Positions 7,871-11,600 of a DNA stretch of 11,600 nucleotides are shown one piece after another. The stretch is from Treponema sp. (lineage in GTDB: Bacteria; Spirochaetota; Spirochaetia; Treponematales; Treponemataceae), in the NCBI GenBank assembly GCA_017613485.1, contig JAGADS010000205.1, forward strand, positions 1 to 11,600. Direction: 5' to 3'. How positions within the stretch are numbered: position 1 is the first letter of the stretch; each line of letters begins with the position of its first letter. The position numbers and the translations under genes are program-made. Below the pieces are notes generated by a model that was not told where the DNA came from, did no database searches, and worked only from the letters and a program-made list of their open reading frames with translations.

Positions 7871-8632
7871 ATGAGGTTCCTCTGCGTTTCTGACATAGTT
7901 GACCCGCTTATTTATTCAACTGCGGTAAAGGAACGCTATGATGACGTGGATGCAGTTTTCTGTGCCGGGGACCTTAGCATGGAGTATCAGGATTTCATTG
8001 TTACAGCCCTGGGAAAACCAATGTTCTTCGTGTTCGGAAACCATGACCTCAAGGATTTCTCCATGTATGACAGGCGTGCAAAAAAACAGCCCGTGACTAT
8101 TTCTGACCTGCAGAACAATGACAAGGCTCACGGTGGTGACTATATCAGCAACAAAGTCATAAGATGCCGTCACCTTGGTTTCACGCTTCCATCGGGTAAA
8201 AGGACGCCTCTTCTTCTTGCAGGTCTGTCAGGCTCAATGAGGTACAACAACGGAGAGGATCAGTACACCGAGAAACAGATGTTCAGGCAGATACTGTTCA
8301 TGATACCAAAGCTAGTCTGGAATAAAATCCGCTACGGCCGTTACTGCGACGTATTTCTGACACACGCTTCCCCACGCCACATTCACGACAGGGAGGATCA
8401 GTGTCACAAGGGCTTTGAGTGCTTCAACTGGTTCATAAGGAAATTCCGTCCGGCACTTTTGATTCACGGACACATTCACCTTTACGACCTTCAGGCAGTC
8501 AGGGTGACAAAAAGCGAAGATACTACGGTAGTCAATGCCTACAGCCATCTTGTGATTGACTACGAACCGAATTTTACAGGTAAAAAAGGAGAAACTAATG
8601 GCTCATCCATTAATATCCTCACAGACAGATGA
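7871..8632 (+). CDS. Calcineurin-like metallophosphoesterase
   Basis: 253 residues, a normal length for a small calcineurin-like phosphoesterase. Metal-ligand motifs appear in order: S-D8 (SDIVDP), G-D34 (AGDLS), G-N57-H58-D59 (GNHD), H165 (LTHASP) and G-H201-x-H203 (GHIH), followed by VNAYSHLVIDY. The usual DxH of the first motif is D-I-V. I recall SD-x-V-x-P variants as common in one subgroup, so this is probably a family trait rather than loss of activity. The enzyme is likely a cytosolic metal-dependent phosphatase or phosphodiesterase; the substrate cannot be told from sequence. The ATG follows the previous stop by three bases, with AAGGTAGG about ten bases upstream. The 3' end overlaps the next gene by 35 bases, so the two are probably translationally coupled. 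Confidence 0.92.
   Translation: MRFLCVSDIVDPLIYSTAVKERYDDVDAVFCAGDLSMEYQDFIVTALGKPMFFVFGNHDLKDFSMYDRRAKKQPVTISDLQNNDKAHGGDYISNKVIRCRHLGFTLPSGKRTPLLLAGLSGSMRYNNGEDQYTEKQMFRQILFMIPKLVWNKIRYGRYCDVFLTHASPRHIHDREDQCHKGFECFNWFIRKFRPALLIHGHIHLYDLQAVRVTKSEDTTVVNAYSHLVIDYEPNFTGKKGETNGSSINILTDR
8586..8591 (+). promoter_or_regulatory. Ribosome binding site that fixes the start at 8598
   Basis: AAGGAG lies six bases before ATG 8598, inside the end of the phosphoesterase gene. The in-frame ATG at 8556 has no comparable site, so the shorter protein starting MAHPLISS is preferred. Confidence 0.75.
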
Positions 8633-9512
8633 GGACTTCCACAAGGCCCACAACAAGGCCCTGTTCAACGAGATACAGCACATTCTTAATCCAGAGGAAG
8701 CAACGCTCATATCGTTTACAGACATAAAGAAGATGATACGCACAAAAAACGAGGTCTACAAGGGAATGCAGATTGTCCCGATAAACCTCATTGTCGGAAG
8801 CGAGGGCCGCTACAAGGATTTTGACAATCATTTTTTCCCGAAGAATACATTCCTAAAGCGAAGGTGGGAAAGCGTTGACTCTGCATTCCTGCAGGACATT
8901 ACCCTTCCCCCGATAAGCCTTTATGAGGCAGGAGGCCTTTATTTCGTGCGGGACGGAAACCACCGTGTATCCGTGGCAAAGATGAAGGGACAGGAAGCAA
9001 TCGATGCCGAGGTAGTAAGCCTTCAGAGCGAAATCAAGCTAAAGCCCAGCAACTCAAAGAAAGACCTTCTTAAGCAGGTCCTGAGATATGAGAAAAGGGT
9101 TTTCTATTCCGAAACCAATTTCGGTGACATCACTGACTACTGGTGCCTTGATTTCTCAACCCCAGGTCAGTACGACGTAATCTACAACCACATCCTTACC
9201 CACCGCTATTACATCAACATGGGAATAACGGAGGAGATTCCTTTTGAGGATGCCTTACAGTCATGGTTTGAGAACGTATACCTCCCTGTAATCAAGACAA
9301 TCGAGCAGAACCATATCCTGCGTCTTTTCAAGGGAAGAACCCAGAGCGACCTTTACATCTACGTGATAAAATACTGGGATGAGCTTAAGCAGAAATTCGG
9401 TAATGATTTTTCACTGGACGAGGCAGTAAAGAACTTCAAGAGGGAAAACTCCGCGCATACTCTGATTGGAAAGATAAAAAACCTTTTCGAAAAGAAACAG
9501 ATGCAAAAATAA
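8598..9512 (+). CDS. ParB/sulfiredoxin-fold-like protein with DGNHR motif
   Basis: 304 residues from ATG 8598; an in-frame ATG at 8556 lacks a ribosome site. Residues 57-140 resemble a ParB-N/sulfiredoxin-like domain: an IVPINLIVGSEGRYKDFDNHFFP segment (59-81), a PPISLYEAGGLYFV strand pair (104-117), and the motif DGNHRVSVA (119-127), equivalent to the GxHR nucleotide-binding loop of ParB-type proteins. The C-terminal half (150-304) is helical and charged with no recognised motif, and I see no helix-turn-helix, so a partition role is not supported. Relatives of this type are known in spirochaetes and Chloroflexi as uncharacterised ParB N-terminal-domain proteins (from memory). The 35-base overlap with the phosphoesterase gene suggests co-translation and a shared pathway, perhaps nucleotide-related, but this is inference. 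There is no signal peptide, so it is cytosolic. Confidence 0.85.
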   Translation: MAHPLISSQTDEDFHKAHNKALFNEIQHILNPEEATLISFTDIKKMIRTKNEVYKGMQIVPINLIVGSEGRYKDFDNHFFPKNTFLKRRWESVDSAFLQDITLPPISLYEAGGLYFVRDGNHRVSVAKMKGQEAIDAEVVSLQSEIKLKPSNSKKDLLKQVLRYEKRVFYSETNFGDITDYWCLDFSTPGQYDVIYNHILTHRYYINMGITEEIPFEDALQSWFENVYLPVIKTIEQNHILRLFKGRTQSDLYIYVIKYWDELKQKFGNDFSLDEAVKNFKRENSAHTLIGKIKNLFEKKQMQK

Positions 9513-9554
9513 TCTATTGCGTAAACGGCTTTGTTTCATTAAAATAAAGGCATT

Positions 9555-10619
9555 ATGGCAAAGGGAAAAAAAGGAAATAAACTCATATTCGCAATCATAC
9601 TGTTCAGCATTCTCTACATCGTGCTTGCAATCAAAATGCTAAAGACGGAACTGCACCTGACCCCTGAATGGACAGTTGACATAAGCACTACAGTTGAATC
9701 AGGCACACAGGGAAAAGATATCCTGGCATACAGGCTGGGCCAGAACATCGGATATTTTACGCCGGATGGAAAAATAATCTCTCACATTCCATATCCAGTC
9801 AAGGCAACGATTTCAGACAAACGCTACTCTACATTCGGTTTTGACAGCCAGAGTGCTGACTTTTATACCCCCGACGGAACTCTTTCTGGAACCATAAGCG
9901 AAAAGGGCTTTCCTTTTTTCCAGGATGACAGGATGTTTGTATTCCTTCCCGGAGGAACTTCCTTTGCTGCCCTTGATTCATCAGGCAAGCGAAGATATAC
10001 GTACGATTACTATGCGCCGATCACAGCCTTTGACTCATGTGAAAGCGCGTGTGTTGCAGGATATGCGGACGGAACGATAATCTCACTTTTGGCAGACGGC
10101 ACTGTAAGCCAGAAATTTGCACCAGGTGGAAGTGACATAGAGGTAATTCTTGGTGCAGCCATTTCCCCTGACGGAAACATGATTGCCTGCGTCTCTGGAC
10201 AGAACCAGCAGCGTTTTCTTGTGTCAAAAAAAAGCGAGGGAACTACAGGCGGAAAGATTACCTATCACGAATACCTTCCAAAAAACTTTAATACACAGAC
10301 ACTCGTTCAGTTCAGCAAGAAAGGCGACTATGTTTTCTTTAACTACAACGGTGGACTCGGCATTGTAGATCTTGTAAAAAACAAGAATTCAAAAGTTCCT
10401 CTTGAAGGACAGATAATACAGATTCAGGAATCAGGTGATCTTCTTTTCATACTCAGCAGGAACCAGGGCAAATACACTCTGACAGGAATTGAGCTTATGG
10501 ATCACCCTATCCTTCAGTTTTCGTTTGACGCTGAATGTGCCTTTATACGGACACTTGACAATGCACTTTTTATAGGTCGTGACAATAAGATTTCACGGCT
10601 CACTATTTCAAGAAAATAA
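9555..10619 (+). CDS. Signal-anchored beta-propeller-like protein
   Basis: 354 residues. A basic N-terminus (MAKGKKGNK) precedes a hydrophobic helix at residues 10-27 without an obvious cleavage site, so the protein is probably anchored in the inner membrane with the rest in the periplasm. Residues 50-350 are beta-rich, with repeated PDG/ADG turns (TPDG 69-72 and 105-108, ADG 171-173 and 180-182, SPDG 204-207) and short strands such as GDYVFFNYNGGLGIVDL. This is typical of WD40/PQQ-like propellers, with the blades too diverged to count. Such folds usually serve as binding platforms and no enzyme motif is visible. The gene lies 42 bases after the ParB-like gene and 15 bases before the LytM-like gene; the ribosome site AAGG is four bases from the ATG. 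Expression as part of the plus-strand cluster is likely. Presence of the gene is sure; the propeller fold is a moderate-confidence inference. Confidence 0.85.
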   Translation: MAKGKKGNKLIFAIILFSILYIVLAIKMLKTELHLTPEWTVDISTTVESGTQGKDILAYRLGQNIGYFTPDGKIISHIPYPVKATISDKRYSTFGFDSQSADFYTPDGTLSGTISEKGFPFFQDDRMFVFLPGGTSFAALDSSGKRRYTYDYYAPITAFDSCESACVAGYADGTIISLLADGTVSQKFAPGGSDIEVILGAAISPDGNMIACVSGQNQQRFLVSKKSEGTTGGKITYHEYLPKNFNTQTLVQFSKKGDYVFFNYNGGLGIVDLVKNKNSKVPLEGQIIQIQESGDLLFILSRNQGKYTLTGIELMDHPILQFSFDAECAFIRTLDNALFIGRDNKISRLTISRK

Positions 10620-10634
10620 ACGCGGGATTTTATC

Positions 10635-11510
10635 ATGAGCAGAAAGATTTTGAAAACAGGAATTATTGTATCGGTCGCAGCGATGACGGCGGCGGCTTTT
10701 GCTTTTGACTGGCCACAGGAAGCAGTTTCATCTGATTCATTCTTCTCCTACTTTGCACAATTACGTGGAGGGTCTTTTGAGACATCCCTCATTTTCCGTG
10801 ACAATTCAACGGTAAAGGCAGCTGAGACAGGAACAATCGCAGCACTTATCACAGAACACAACAATGACATGGGCTGGTTCGAGTCCACACTCGGGAATGC
10901 AGTTATTCTTGTACATGATGACGATTTTTCCACTATTTATGGAAACTTAGATGAGGAAAGCCTTAATCCGGAGCTGTTTGATGCATGTGATGTGGAGACT
11001 GGCATGGAATTCGGAATAAGCGGAAACTCAGGGTGGCAGAACGGTCAGAGTTGTCTGGAGTTTCAGGTGCTGGACCTAAAGAGCGAGGCTTCAATCAACC
11101 CAAGGAACCTCATGCCGCACATGGGAAAAGAGCTTCCACTTGAAATCGGGAAAGTCACTGTTAAAAATGAAGAAGGAACTTCATGGGATCTTGCAAACAC
11201 TAGAATCATACCGTCAGGACGCTATTCTATCTATCACTCAAGACAGAGCGTTGCAGTACCGTACCGCACAAAAATCTCCCTGAACGGTGCATCAATCGAA
11301 AGCATAAGTTATGACAGGATTAAGGCAGAAGACGGAGAACTTTGCATTTACGGGAACAGATCTTATTCCTGCGAGGACATTTATCCAGATGAGGATAGGC
11401 AGCTTCTGGGTATCATTCAGCTTACAAAGGGGAAAAACACACTTTCCATAACTATTCAGGACATTACCGGAGTTGAAAAAAGCGTGTCATATAACATGGA
11501 CATATACTGA
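10635..11510 (+). CDS. Secreted degenerate LytM (M23)-like protein
   Basis: 291 residues with a signal peptide (MSRKILKTG, an Ala-rich core, AFA|FD cleavage near residue 23). Residues 45-160 follow the layout of a LytM/peptidase M23 domain: SFETSLIF (47-54), KAAETGTIAAL, GNAVILVH (87-94), IYGNL (101-105), GISGNSGWQNGQSCLEFQV (127-145) and INPRNLMP. All expected zinc ligands appear replaced: His and Asp of the fH-x-G-x-D motif are Glu49 and Ile53, His of YxHL is Asn104, and the HxH pair is Cys140 and Glu142. A hydrolase is therefore unlikely; inactive LytM domains such as those in EnvC and NlpD regulate amidases, which suggests a similar role here. Residues 170-291 form a separate beta-rich domain ending in GKNTLSITIQDITG, perhaps Ig-like. 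The ribosome site GGGA is seven bases from the ATG. It is the last gene of the plus-strand cluster and converges on mnmA. Confidence 0.88.
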   Translation: MSRKILKTGIIVSVAAMTAAAFAFDWPQEAVSSDSFFSYFAQLRGGSFETSLIFRDNSTVKAAETGTIAALITEHNNDMGWFESTLGNAVILVHDDDFSTIYGNLDEESLNPELFDACDVETGMEFGISGNSGWQNGQSCLEFQVLDLKSEASINPRNLMPHMGKELPLEIGKVTVKNEEGTSWDLANTRIIPSGRYSIYHSRQSVAVPYRTKISLNGASIESISYDRIKAEDGELCIYGNRSYSCEDIYPDEDRQLLGIIQLTKGKNTLSITIQDITGVEKSVSYNMDIY

Positions 11511-11522
11511 TCAGGCAACCTC

Positions 11523-11600
11523 TTACTTGATTGCCCTTAGAATGATACCGCCGCCAGAGCTTATTCCGTCGCGATAGAAAACCACGGACTGTCCCGGAGC
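11523..11600 (-). CDS. mnmA: tRNA-specific 2-thiouridylase MnmA, C-terminal end only
   Basis: The last 25 codons and a TAA stop (11523-11525) are present; the rest lies beyond the right edge. The peptide APGQSVVFYRDGISSGGGIILRAIK matches the conserved MnmA C-terminus (PGQ-x-x-VFY...GGGxI), part of its final beta-barrel domain. MnmA makes the 2-thio group of the wobble uridine in Lys, Glu and Gln tRNAs. The gene converges on the LytM-like gene with only 12 bases between stop codons, so it is not part of that operon. Confidence 0.85.
   Translation of the reverse strand, partial: APGQSVVFYRDGISSGGGIILRAIK

Noticed and set aside
11514..11535. Possible bidirectional terminator hairpin (GGCAA...TTGCC) between the LytM-like gene and mnmA
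   Set aside because: The stem is only five pairs with a 12-base loop and no T tract on either strand.

Overview
The window looks like chromosomal DNA of a spirochaete, most likely a host-associated Treponema. This is inferred from base composition, the abundance of secreted or membrane-anchored TPR proteins and the protein styles; no rRNA or other firm marker is present. No tRNA, IS element, phage gene or CRISPR array was seen. Almost everything is coding.

Left half, minus strand (6415 down to 38): one divergent promoter appears to drive an operon of TPR proteins. First comes a secreted TPR protein with a long Ala/Glu/Arg coiled coil (5414-6319). Next is a giant single-pass membrane protein (1414-5439). 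It has a basic Thr/Ala/Lys-rich N-terminal tail with an AT-hook-like core, one membrane helix, a first TPR block, about 210 residues of Asn-rich low complexity, and then eleven TPR-like units, four of them near-identical 54-residue repeats. The downstream frame (38-1342, open back to 1450) holds eleven more canonical TPRs and is almost certainly the C-terminal part of the same protein. A -1 frameshift near 1450 separates the two; the restored protein would be about 1,800 residues.

Right half, plus strand (6500-11510): five tightly packed genes. They are a membrane-anchored TPR protein ending in a catalytically degraded Mrr-like endonuclease fold; a calcineurin-like metallophosphoesterase; a ParB/sulfiredoxin-fold-like protein with a DGNHR motif that overlaps the phosphoesterase gene; a signal-anchored beta-propeller-like protein; and a secreted LytM (M23)-like protein that has lost its metal ligands. 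The end of mnmA lies convergent at the right edge.

Taken together, the locus is rich in scaffold proteins (TPR, coiled coil, propeller) and in enzyme folds without catalytic residues (pseudo-Mrr, pseudo-LytM). An envelope-associated scaffold linked to cell-wall regulation and possibly to the nucleoid is a reasonable hypothesis, but the sequence alone does not prove it.
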